64,000 bases of DNA. Source: Anastatus disparis. Its lineage: Eukaryota; Arthropoda; Insecta; Hymenoptera; Eupelmidae. The translations under genes were made by a program, and so were the position numbers. The first letter of the stretch is position 1. Every line of letters starts with the position of its first letter. This document shows, one piece after another, positions 22,424 through 32,977 of this stretch. The notes beneath the pieces are model-generated. The model had not been told where the DNA came from and did not search any database. It saw only the letters and a list, made by a program, of their open reading frames with translations. The stretch is taken from NCBI GenBank assembly GCA_017163975.1, contig JAFFSR010000264.1, forward strand, positions 7,669,001 through 7,733,000, in the 5' to 3' direction.

Positions 22424-23322
22424 CCTGTGTGTGTGTGTGCATGCGCATTGGCATTAAATGTCCCATATATATAAACCTGTATGTGCGTGCGTTGAAATTT
22501 ACATAGAAAATCCCATGTATATTGACGTGTGTGTGCATGAATGAAAATTGACATGAAACGTCCCATATATGTAAACCTGAAGGAACTCGGATAGGTGTGT
22601 GAGAGTTGTCATGAAATGTTCCATATATACATAGATAAGCCTGTAATTATGAGTATCTACGAGTTGACATGAAATGTCCCATATACATATAATGCTGTGT
22701 GTGCGTGTGTGTGTGTGTGTGTGCGTGCGCATTGGCATGAAATGTCCCATATATATAAAGCTGTATGTGTGTGCGTTGAAATTTACATAAAAAATCCCAT
22801 GTATATTAACGTGTGTGTGCATGAATGAAAATTGACATGAAACGTCCCATATATGTAAACCTGAAGGAACTCGGATAGGTGTGTGAGAGTTGTCATGAAA
22901 TGTTCCATATATATAGAAAAGCCTGTGATTATGAGTACGTACCAGTTGACATGAAATGTCCCATGTATATATATATATATATAATCCTGTGTGTGTGCGT
23001 GCGCATTGGCATGAAATGTCGCATATATATAGACCTGTATGTACGTGCGTTGAAATTGACATAAAAAATCCCAGGTGTATTAACGTGTGCGTGCATGCAT
23101 GCGAATTGACATGAAATGTCCCATATACATGAACCTGTGTGTGCGTGCGTTATAATTTACATAAAAAATCCCATGTTTATTAAAGGCTGTGTGCATGCAT
23201 GCGAATTGACATCAAATGTCTCATATGTATATAAACCTTTGTCTGCTTGTGTTTCAATTGACACGAAAAATCCCATGAATATTAACGTGTGCGTGCATGC
23301 ATGCGAAACGACATGGAACGTC

Positions 23323-23365
<43 letters not shown>

Positions 23366-23452
23366 TGTCTGTGGGTGCGTTCTAGTTGACGTGGAATGTC
23401 CCATGTATGTATGTATGTATATATAAATAAATAAATATATATAAATAAATAA

Positions 23453-23503
<51 letters not shown>

Positions 23504-23554
23504 TGTCGTGGGTGCGTTCTAATTGGCGTGGAATGTCCAACGTATGTATGTGTG

Positions 23555-23635
<81 letters not shown>

Positions 23636-23755
23636 ACTTGTCTGTATGTGTGCGTGTGGGTCGACACAAAATGTTGCATATATATGAGCCCAGGTGCGTA
23701 TGTATGTGCGCGTCCGCATATGTTTTTCTATATACATATATATGATAAAAATTCC
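21700..23755. repeat. Complex satellite of TTGACATGAAATGTCCCAT units with (TA)n and (TG)n runs
   Basis: Around 25 copies of a GAGTTGACATGAAATGTCCC-like phrase, each followed by a TA run of variable length, AACCTGTGTGTG and a GTGCGTGCG-like run. A higher-order unit of about 290-300 bp (GTAAACCT.AAGGAACTCGG) repeats at about 22269, 22570 and 22855. Long (TA)n at 21802-21834, 22043-22106, 22377-22420, 23325-23360, 23459-23498 and 23559-23632. All open frames here (runs of Tyr-Ile and His-Thr) are artefacts of the repeat. Confidence 0.93.
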
Positions 23756-23829
23756 TTAGTACGTTTAATTAAAAAGGAATTGTGGAATTTTTAATTAAAG
23801 CCCTCGAATTCACAAATCATAATCATAAC

Positions 23830-24190
23830 TGACGCTCTTTCAATTCACGATTACATTTTGATTTCTTAATTGAAATTTATTTAATTAAGAATTCTTTTTG
23901 ATTTTGTAATTAAAGCCCTTTCAATTCACGATTACATTTTGATTTCTTAATTGAAATTTATTTAATTAAGAATTCATTTTGATTTTGTAATTAAAGCCCT
24001 TTCAATTCACGATTACATTTTAATTTCTTAACTGAAATTTATTTAATTGAGAATTCCTTTTGATTTTTTAATTAAAGCCTTTTCAATTCACGATTAGATT
24101 TTGATTCGTTAATTAAAATATTTTTAATTATTAATTCAAAAGGAATTATTAAATAAATAAAACTTTAATTACAAATTCAAAAATGATTCG
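23830..24190. repeat. AT-rich tandem repeat, about 70-90 bp, four units
   Basis: TTTCAATTCACGATTACATT occurs at about 23838, 23929 and 24000, with a variant at 24081. Each is followed by a TTAATTGAAATTTATTTAAT-like stretch that is itself self-complementary. Confidence 0.85.
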
Positions 24191-24232
24191 TGATTCAAAT
24201 AATTTTTAATTACTTTTTTCGCAACCCTGTTT

Positions 24233-25090
24233 ATAGGTTAATGATTTATGGGTTTTTAGCCTGTGGGTTTATGTTTATGGATTCATCGTTAATGGGTTTA
24301 TGGGTTAATGGTTTATGGGTTTATGGTTTATGGTTCATGGGTTTATGGTTAATGGGTTTATGGTTTATGGTTTATGGTTTATGAGTTTATGGTTTATGGG
24401 TTTATAGCTTATAGGTTTATGGGTTTATGGTTTATGGGTTTATCGTTTATAGGTTTATTGTTTGGGCTTATGTTTTTAGGTTGTCGGTTTATGGGCGTAA
24501 AGTTTATGGATTTATGGCATATAGATTTATGGTTTATGCGTTGATCACTTATGGGTTTACGGTTTATGGTCTTATGGTCCATGGGTTTTCAGTCCATTGG
24601 TTATAGCTCATTAGCTTACAGTTAAGGGGTTCATAGTTTATGGGTTAATAGGTTTATGGTACATAAGTTTATAGTTTATTGGTTTATAGCTTATAGGTTT
24701 ATGGTTTACAGGTTTATGGGTTTATGGTTTATAAATTTATGGTTTACGGCTTTATGGTTTGTGGGTTTATGGTTTATAGGTTTATTGTTTATGGGTTTAT
24801 GGGTTCTTAGTTGAAATGTTCATGGTTTATGATTTTATGGTTCATAGGTTTATGGCTCATGGTTTTATCTTTTATGGGTTCATGGTTTATGGATTCACGA
24901 TTTATGGATTAATGAGTTTCCAATTTACGGGTCCATTGTTCATGATTTTATGGTTTATGGTTTCCTGGTTCATGGGTTTATTGTTTATAAGCTTATAGAA
25001 TTTTAGTTTATGGGTTCATGGTCAATTGGCTTATGGTTTATAAGTTAATTGCCTCTGGTTTTACGGTTCTTGGGTTTATTGTTTATCATA
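24233..25090. repeat. TTTATGG minisatellite, block 1
   Basis: Degenerate repeats of GGTTTATGGGTTTATGG, unit 13-15 bp. Interrupted at about 25090 by the Penelope-like remnant. Protein reads such as MGLWLMGLW are artefacts. Confidence 0.93.
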
Positions 25091-25149
25091 TTCATAATAA
25101 TCTTGTATTATAATTCCAATCATCCTATGAATCAATAAGTTAATATCAT

Positions 25150-26475
25150 CCACAATCTTGTTGTAAGAGAGCTTCTATATTTGAATGAATACCCGAAAAA
25201 TTTTTGCAAAAGACATATTAAAGACCGTTCATGCAAACATTAGAGCCGGGTTCAAAATTGTGAAAATCGTGACACTGACCAGGAGACTGTCTGAGTTGCG
25301 GGTCACAGATCTTGATGAAATTTTGGGATAAGTTTTTAGGTACCAAAATATGAGTAGAGCCATAGCGGTACGGTCTAACGCTTCGAAAAACTGAAGTTAT
25401 GAAAGGTTGTAGTCTTATTTTCAGAAAAATATGAAAAAGGAACTCCTAATTGAAGTGCAACTAATTCTGTCTAGAAATATTTTTAATAAATGTACAATAA
25501 CTAAAATAAAAGTAGAGAAAGCAAGCTTTAATTTGCGAGTTTCCGAATCGAAAAATAATATTTGGAACTCAAGTTATGCTTTTTTAAAGTTAAGCAGCAA
25601 AAGAGTAGTAAAAATCAGCATTGTTTAAAATTTAGATGATTTTTAGTACTCTCTTAGTGATCAACTTTAAAAAAGCATAACTTTAGTTCTAATTATTATT
25701 TTTCAATTCGGAAACTCGCAAATTAAAGCTTGCTTTCTCTACTTTTATTTTAGTTATTGTACATTTATTAAAAATATTTCTAGACAGAATTAGTTGCACT
25801 TTAATTGGGAGTTCCTTTTTCATATTTTTCTGAAAATAAGACTACAACCTTTCATAACTTCAGTTTTTCGAAGCGTTAGACCGTACCGCTATGGCTTAAC
25901 TCATATTTTGGTACCTAAAAACTTATCCCAAAGTTTCATCAAGATCTGTGACCCGCAACTCAGACACTCTCCTGGTGAGATGACTAATGTTGGTGTGATT
26001 CTTATTCCGCATGTTAATGGTCAAATTTACCAAAGAATCAAGTGTATCTTACAGCGCTTTAATATTTCCATCGTACCTTTATTAAATTATCAATTGAATA
26101 GTGTTATTGTTCTGTGTGAGGATTTCTTGAATAAGTTTCAAAAGACGCATTCGGTCTATTCCTTCTAATGTGTCTCATGTAGTGATACCAATAGTGGTGA
26201 GACCAAGCGACAACCAAGGGAGCGTATATGTGAACATCAATAATCTAAAAATGAAAATTCTGGTGTTTCCCTTCATATGTTGAATAACCAGAGTCAAGTT
26301 TTGGAATAACCTGAGTCATGTTTTTCACTGGGATAATGTAAAAATTTTGAAAACGGAAAAGAATTTCAGGAAGCGCAGGATATCTGAGACCTTATTTATC
26401 AATTTCGATAAACTTTCTATCAATTTGCAACTTGACACATACCAGCTAAGAAAGTCTTACAATGGTCTGTATGTA
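25150..26475 (+). pseudogene. Penelope-like retroelement fragment (RT end + GIY-YIG), split by a MITE
   Basis: Left piece, about 25160-25245: LNEYPKNFCKRHIKDRS, like the end of the reverse transcriptase in Penelope-like elements. Right piece from about 25984: an IPHVNGQIYQRIKCIL segment, then after a stop CVSCSDTNSGETKRQPRERI ending in EH, which fits the GIY-YIG endonuclease pattern (CxxC, GETKR, RExI.EH), then a WDNVKILKTEKNF..RRISETL..N segment and a SINLQLDTYQL end around 26440. Frames are interrupted. Family knowledge: these elements pair RT with GIY-YIG nuclease. Only the 3' third is left. Confidence 0.7.
25280..25977. mobile_element. Foldback MITE with CCAGGAGA ends
   Basis: Left ACCAGGAGACTGTCTGAGTT is mirrored by the right end CTCAGACACTCTCCTGGT; the arms pair for about 340 bp each (for example TCATAACTTCAGTTTTTCGA on the right against TCGAAAAACTGAAGTTATGA) around a centre near 25630. 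It sits inside the Penelope-like fragment. Open frames at 25431 and the start of 25794 are arm sequence. Confidence 0.9.
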
Positions 26476-26479
26476 ATAT

Positions 26480-26814
26480 ATAAGTGACATGATACCCTGT
26501 TGTCCGCTTTGACACATTCGTTACGTATACATCATGAATGTAGAGGTTGGCCTTATGTTTTTTGGCTGTGTTCTTTAATATAAACGAAACTGTTTCATGA
26601 TACATAGTACAACTGTAGAGCACACCTTATATTTTTATCATCGATTCGGAAACTTTAATGTACTGTTATTTGCGCCACTTTTTATTGATAGAATTGTGTT
26701 TTACTATGTTTTTGAAATATTTGAGTTCTAGTATTATCTACTTTAATTGTAAATTATGTTATATTTAAACTAAAAAATATTGATATCCATACCGATTAGT
26801 ATTGTTATGTTGGG
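26480..26814. other. Unassigned tail of the Penelope-like insertion
   Basis: Non-coding DNA between the last Penelope-like motif and the next minisatellite block; probably its 3' untranslated part. Confidence 0.4.
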
Positions 26815-27020
26815 TACCACGGGTAGTTTTACGGGTTTATGGTTTATAAGTTAATGGTTTATCGATTTATGGTTTATGGGTTTATGGTTAATGATCTTAT
26901 GGTTAATGAGTTAATAGTTTATATGTTTATGGTTTCTGGTTTATAGGTTTATAGTTAATGGTTCATGGTTCATGGGTTTGAAGTTCATAAGCTTATTGTC
27001 AATAGGTTTATAGATCATGA
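26815..27020. repeat. TTTATGG minisatellite, block 2
   Basis: Same degenerate unit as block 1 (GGTTTATGGGTTTATGG), about 200 bp, bounded by the Penelope-like remnant and a foldback MITE. Confidence 0.9.
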
Positions 27021-27028
27021 GTTTACAA

Positions 27029-27786
27029 CCGGGGCAACTCTGGCACGATAATAATTAGTTTTCTTAGCGAACAATGTTTAATTAGCTCCGTTTTCATTTG
27101 TACTACTTTAAAATCACTATTGCAAATTTTGCACCCCCATGAAAGTAAAAAAAATTGAAAATACCGAGATTTCGGAAAACCTATACTATTGGCACGAAAG
27201 TTTTTGATTTTCAAAAAAATAAAAATACAGGTAGCTTCGTTTCAATTTGTACCATTCAAAAATACATAATTTTTAATTTGTACCCTCGTATTGGTTTTAA
27301 ATTTAACTAAAGAAATAATTTCTCTCTATTTTCAAATCAATCACAGTTCACACAATTAAAAATCAATAAGAGAAGGGTATTTGTGTTTTCGGGTTATTCG
27401 ATAATATAAAGAGAAATTATTTTTTTAGTCAAATGTTAAAGTCAGGATTTCCCACTGCACATGCGCAGATGATATGATCATTAGAACAAATAGACTGCAC
27501 TGCGAAAATCTTATTTTTCTCAATTTCCACAGGGGTACAAATAAAAAATAATGAATTTTTGAATGTTACAAATTGAAAAGAAGCTACCTGTATTTTTATT
27601 TTTTTAAAAATTCAAAAACTTTCGTTCTAAGAGCATAGATTTTGCGAGATCTCGGTATTTTCAAATCTTTTACTTTCCCGGGGAGTGCAAAATATGTAAT
27701 AGTAATTTTTCGGTGGTACAAATCTAAACGAAGCTAATTAGATGTTATTGATTAAGAAAAGTAATTATTATCGTGTCAGAGTCATC
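27029..27786. mobile_element. Foldback MITE with CCGGGG ends
   Basis: Left end CCGGGGCAACTCTGGCACG mirrors the right end (CGTGTCAGAGTCATCCCGG); arms pair over about 300 bp (GTAGCTTCGTTTCAATTTGT with its complement near 27580). AGTTTACA lies just outside both ends (about 27020 and 27788), a possible 8-bp target duplication of hAT or similar type, though the surrounding minisatellite could give this by chance. The ORF at 27023-27214 is arm sequence. Confidence 0.85.
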
Positions 27787-28618
27787 CCGGTAGTTTACAG
27801 TTTAAAAGTTTATGGTTAATGGGTTTATAATTTATGGGTTTAAGGTTTGTGGGTTTATAGTTTATTAGTTTACAGTTTATGGATTTATGATTCATGGGTT
27901 GAAGGGTTAATGGGCTAATAGCTTATGGGTTTACAGTTCATGGTTACAGGTTTATGAGTTAATGATTTATGGGTTTATCGTTCATGGTTCATGGGTTCAT
28001 GGTTTGTGGGTTAATGTTTTATGGGTTTATGGTCTATAAATTTATGGTTTATGGGTTTATGGGTTTATTGTATAAAGGTTTATGGTTCATGGGTCTATGG
28101 GTTCATATATTAAAGGTTGATGGTCTATGACTTTATGGTTTATAGGTTTATGGTTAAAAGGTTTATGATTTATGGATTCATGGTTTATGGGTTCATGGTT
28201 TATGGGTTTTATGGTTCATGGGTTTATAGTTTTTTAGTTTATGGTTTATGGGATTATAATTTACGGGTTTATAGTTTATGAGTTTATAGTTTATGGGTCT
28301 ATGGTTTATATGTTCATGATTTATGGGTATATGGTTGGTATGTTTATGTTTTTGGGCTTATGGGCTTATGATCTATGAGTTTATCGTTCATGCGTTTATG
28401 GTTAATGGGTTCATGCGTTTATGGTTTATGGGTTAATAGGTTAATCGTTTATGTGTTTATAGTTTTTTATAGGTTTATAATTTATGGGTTTATGGTTAAT
28501 GGGCTTATGATTCATGAGTTTTTAGTTTATCGATTATAGTTTATGAGCTTATAGTTTAGGGGTTTATAGTTTATAGGTCTATACCTTATCAGTTTATAGT
28601 TTACAGCTTTATGAGTTT
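27787..28618. repeat. TTTATGG minisatellite, block 3
   Basis: Same unit, about 830 bp, ending where the Bel/Pao LTR starts. Confidence 0.93.
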
Positions 28619-29103
28619 GTTCGATCCACCAGGAACCAATACTAAAATAGGATTAGGGCGGAGGAAGAGGGAGTAGGTTTGAGAAATGTAAAACAACACA
28701 CTATCTTTCTTTTATTCTAATTTAAACTTTATTTAAGTGTATAAATCCAGTAAATTACATGTAAGCCGAACAATAACAAATATATGGTACGAACACAAAT
28801 CCATTAACAATAAAAGAAGGGAACACTGATAGACAACCACTAGGATAATTGATCATTTAAGAAAGAACAGGCCAAAAAAAGGAAATAGTTTGAGAAGTAA
28901 AAAGACGAAGAAAGGAAATATCGCAAGAAAGAAAAAGACAAAGAAAAGAAATAGTTCAAGAGAGAAAAAGACAATGAAAAAGAAATCCTTCAAAAAAGAA
29001 AAAGGCAAAGAAAAGAAATAGTTTATGAGAGAAAAAGACAAAGAAAAAAAATCCTTCAAGAAAGTAATAGACAAAGAATAGAAATAGTTTATGAGAGCTC
29101 TCT
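28619..29103 (-). repeat. 3' LTR of the Bel/Pao element
   Basis: Shares ATCCACCAGGAACCAAT, GGAAGAGGGAGTAGGTTTGA and the purine-rich array of AAGAAAGAAAAAGACAAAG with the right LTR. About 485 bp; contains an extra segment (about 28701-28755) missing in the other LTR. Its inner border reads CTCTCT where the other LTR has CTCTCA. Confidence 0.88.
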
Positions 29104-29617
29104 TACCGCACAGATCCGTAGATGTACCAAGTGTGGAGTTACCTTTGTCCCGGGGTGTCCCTGACCCCAACAGACAAGCAGCAAACTGCCACAAGTAAGC
29201 ACCTCCAGACGCAGAGCACCCTGACGTCTCGGGGAGACCAACTCTGGCGTCTCGGATAGCCCATGCAGGGATGAGCTGATGCGTTGATGCTCACTTGTAC
29301 CCAAGTCCAAGGCACCGCTTCAGTCCTACACCGCGTACACCCGACACTACACACTAAGCGGCCGCACACATGCGACACTACACTAGGCACTCCGGAAGGA
29401 AAAAGATGTCCACGCAGTTCAGCGGCAAGATCGGAACTGAACTCACCCTACGAGCCAACACACTCTTACCCACATCCAAGCGACGCACGCATCCCCTCCA
29501 CTCCACCGTCTCTTGTTCAGTAACGGCTCCAACAACTTGCACGCGTTCGTCCCTTGGACGAACAAAACGCAACACTTAAAGCGAGAGGACAATTTGGAGA
29601 AAAAAGAAAAAAAAATT
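29104..29617 (-). other. Bel/Pao 3' untranslated region
   Basis: GC-richer than its neighbourhood, no coherent ORF on the element's strand; frames on both strands are mutual shadows. No envelope gene and no clear polypurine tract beside the LTR. Confidence 0.6.
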
Positions 29618-31020
29618 CTATGAACCTTCAAGGTGTAGCGGGCAAAGACGAGCAGCATGACGTCGCAGAGAAGAAGAAGCCGTTTCTACTGTAACCACTC
29701 TAATGAGACTACCGGGAAATACCTCCTGCACTCGGCCCGAAGGCCATTTCGAGGAAGGATATCTGTCGTCCCTAATCAGGACAAGCTGGCTGACTGTAAA
29801 GTTCGCGTTGACACCTTTCCACTTCTCTCTCTCCCGCAACCGTAGAATATATTCGGAAGACCATCTTTTCCAAAAATTGCTCCGTATTTGCTGAAGGAGT
29901 TGAAATCGTGTCAATTAATTCTCCGGCAACTCAAGGTTCTCCGCTTCCGGGAGAATAACCGAAACTTCTTCATTGAGGAAATGAGAAGGAGTGAGGGCCT
30001 GAAGGTCATCAGGGTCTGAGCTCAACGCTCCCAGAGGCCGTGAATTGAGGCAAGCCTCGACTTCTACAAGCACCGTATAAAATTCCTCATAGGTGAGAGA
30101 GCGATCGCCAATAACTCTGTTTAAGTGGTGCTTCGCCGACTTAACTCCGGCTTCCCATAGCCCACCGTACTGTGGAGAGTTTGCTAGAATAAACTTCCAG
30201 TTCCTTCCATCCCTTGCCAGTAGAGGCGCAACATCCTGGTAGAACGTAGACGCTCTACTGAACATGGTTTGAAGCTCCTTGTCAGCTCCCTTGAAATTGG
30301 TGGCACTATTGCTATAAAGGTTATGGCAGATATCTCTCCTACCAATCATGCGGCGATAAGTACTAATGAATGTGAATGTAGAGAGATCACTTGCTAATTC
30401 TAAATGAATCGCTCGAGTAGCGAAGCAAATAAACAATACCACGTAACCCTTGATGGCCGTGTGATCTCGCCCTTTCTATTTACGAATCCGAAAAGGACCT
30501 GCATAATCTAGACCACTTGTAGCGAAGGCTCTTCCCTTTGTTACTCTGTTTGCAGAAAGATTGCCCATAAGTTGCTGAGCTGAGTGGGGCTTGGCTCGCT
30601 GGCATACCACACATTTGTATATTACGGACTTTACGAGACGATTCCTACCCAAGATCCATACCCTTCACATTAAAAAACTGGACGTTAGCGTGGGAGCTCC
30701 ATAAAGACAGCGATGATGACTATGTCGAACGTATAACAAGCTGAGGGTGGAGTTGTGAGGTAAAATTGGAGGAAACTTACACGAAGGGGAGAGATTAGAG
30801 TCGAGGCGACCTCTGACACGTAAGACATTATCAGTTCTGTAAAAAAATGGGTTAAGCTTGACGAGACGATTGCGCTTTGGCAGTTCCTTCCCCGACTTCA
30901 ACAACTGGACCTCCAGTGCGAACTCTGAAGATTGAACTAACCTTATGAGCATCAGGTGGGCTTTAGTTAGCTCATCAGACGTGAGGAAGTGCGGGGGCAA
31001 CGTTCGTTTCGGTTTCTGTC
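29618..31020 (-). pseudogene. Bel/Pao integrase region (HHCC, core, DUF5641-like end)
   Basis: Reads downward from about 31000. An N-terminal part (FFYRTDNVLRVRGRL, HSHHRCLYGAPTL) and CVVC give the H2C2 zinc-binding domain. Then SGLDYAGPF (first catalytic Asp), an in-frame TAG just after it, the core ORF 30442-29915 (FICFATRAIHLELASDLST), YSNSATNF where the family has Asp at the N position (second catalytic Asp changed to Asn), and GGLWEAGVKSAK with the catalytic Glu. The tail 29914-29618 (LVLIRDDRYPSSKWPSGRV) is the DUF5641-like C-terminal domain. Enzymatically dead. Confidence 0.88.
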
Positions 31021-31042
31021 CGGTACGCAGTCGATTCAGAGG

Positions 31043-31783
31043 TCATCTACAATAGGACACGAACCGTACAAGAGCATCTAACGAAGAAAATCGGGTCAAC
31101 ACCTCATTTTCGGTTGCCTTCAATCGAGCGAGATGTGTGGTAACCGGCTCCCGGGGTAGGGGCCACTCTGCAGGAGGCTTCGCTAACCAAGCTGGTCCGT
31201 GCCACCACAGAGCGTTTTCAATCAATTCTTTTGGTCGAACCCCTCTCGTGACTAAATCTGCAGGGTTCTGTTTGGACTGGACATGAGACCATGTGGCTGA
31301 CGGCAATTCCGTCTGGATTAAAGATACCCTATTTGCAACAAAGGTCTTCCAATGGCATGGATGTTTACGAAGCCATGCAAAAACAATTTGTCTATCTGAC
31401 CATGCGAAAATTGGGGCATCCCTGAGGAAGTCCAGCTTAGTCAGATGCATGATAAGTTTGGTAAGAAGAACAGCCCCACTTAATTCCAGATTGGGAATGC
31501 TCACAGTTTTGACTGGCGCAACCTTCGATTTTGAGGCTACCAGCGAAACCTTGTAATAGTCAATATCCTCAATCCTCAGGTAGACAACGGCCGAGTAAGC
31601 TCGGACTGAAGCATCAGAAAATCCGTAAATTTGGTATGAATTACCGATTGCCATTCCCAGCCAGCGCCCTATTGTAATTGACGGTGATTCGGAGAAGGTC
31701 TGGCAATAGTCAATCCAACGAGCGCGAATCTCAGGCGGCAATGGCGAGTCCCATTCATATTTTTGAATCCACATATCTTGCAT
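31043..31783 (-). pseudogene. Bel/Pao pol segment: Pao-type region and RNase H
   Basis: A 246-codon open segment (WIQKYEWDSPLPPEIRARW; YGFSDASVRAYSAVVYLR; SIPNLELSGAVLL; FAWSDRQIVFAWL; NPADLVTRGV). FSDAS, the Glu of NLELSG and the Asp of WSDR are the expected acidic residues of the RNase H fold that follows RT in Bel/Pao. Intact within this stretch but cut off from RT by frameshifts. Confidence 0.85.
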
Positions 31784-32977
31784 TAAAATCTTCGCGGAAA
31801 TGGTGACCGGGGCCAGCCAACCAAGAGGGTCGAACAGACAAGCTATACTAGAAAGGATCGTTCTTTTGGTATGCGCACTGCTAAGCCTTTTGAGGTCAGT
31901 GACTTCGAATCCGCACTCGTTCAGAGTCGGATTTCAATTCACTCCAAGAGTTTTTATAGAAGCTTTCGCATCAATTTTCCTTGCCGAGACCTCCTGGACG
32001 GTAGCTAGAAGCAAGTCGCGATGATTTGCGGCCCACTTGTCCAACTCAAACCCAGCCGAGGCTAAAAGTCCGATGAGCTCTTCCCTTTTTTGTGAGGGCA
32101 GTCTGAAGATCGTCTGCGCCAGCGAACGTGTCATCCACGTAAATCTCCGATTTAAGACATTGAGTGCCTAATGGGAAACGATCACCTTCATCGACCACCA
32201 ACTGGGACAAAGTTCTGAGGGCTAAAAATGGAGCGCAAGTAGTGCCGTAGGTAACTGTGTTCAAACGGAAGTCAATTACCTCCAAATCTGCGTTTGGAGC
32301 CTATACTATGCGTCGCAAGTCCCGATCCTCTAGCAGGACCGTGATTTGTCGAAACATTTTGACAATGTCTGCCGTAAAGGCAAAACAGTATCACCACCAA
32401 TTTAATAAAACTAACACAAGATCACCCTGCAGAGAGGGACCGCTGCTTAACAGATCATTCAAGCAATGACCTTCTCGGGTACGACGAGATGCATCAAAAA
32501 CTACTCGTAGTTTTTGCTCAGAAGAAGTTTTTGTGATCACCGCATGATGTGGTAAATATCAGGCACCATTTCGTTCTAGTTCTGATAATGGAATTCGCGA
32601 CATATGTCCTAAATCTTCGTAATGTTTCATGAAATCACAATAATTTTACGAAAGAAGGGGGTCCCTAGTGAAAAGGCGATGCAGGTGAGCCAGCGATTTA
32701 AGAGCTAAACTGCGAGTTTCTCTGGCCACCTTAAGAGGCTCTGATTTTAGTGGTAATCGGACTTCGTATCGGCCTGAGGGGTCGCGATGATGAGTTTCTC
32801 GAAACAACCTTTCACATTCCTCGTCAATTGGCTTTATCTTATTAGCCGACGTAGGAACCTCTTCAAGAGTCCAAAAACGTTAAATGCTCTGGTCTAGACC
32901 TTGTTCCATGGTGCAATGAAAAATGGAGGCAGGGTCATTAGTTGAAGAACCGACCGCCCGCCGTGACGTATCCACCT
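31784..32977 (-). pseudogene. Bel/Pao reverse transcriptase, multiple stops and frameshifts
   Basis: Recognisable from about 32880 downward: an approach region, KLRVVFDASRRTREG, CLNDLLSSGPSLQGDL, TADIVKMFRQI (first catalytic Asp), YGTTCAPFLALRTL, then SEIYVDDTFAGADD (catalytic YVDD at about 32130-32150). In-frame stops occur near TADIVK and after RRIV, and a frameshift near 32090-32130 moves the frame into the segment 32134-31934 (LLASAGFELDKWAANHRDLL). Confidence 0.88.

Noticed and set aside
21935..23794. Tyr-Ile-repeat and His/Thr-rich open frames
   Set aside because: Translations of (TA)n and (TG)n runs in a satellite.
24190..24998. Gly/Leu/Trp/Met-rich hydrophobic frames resembling membrane proteins
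   Set aside because: Products of the TTTATGG minisatellite; the same holds at 35527-35778.
28853..29658. Phe/Leu-rich and Arg/Cys-rich frames in and near the Bel/Pao LTR, including a possible envelope
   Set aside because: LTR frames are translations of purine-rich tandem repeats; those between 29104 and 29617 overlap on both strands, with no signal peptide or envelope feature.
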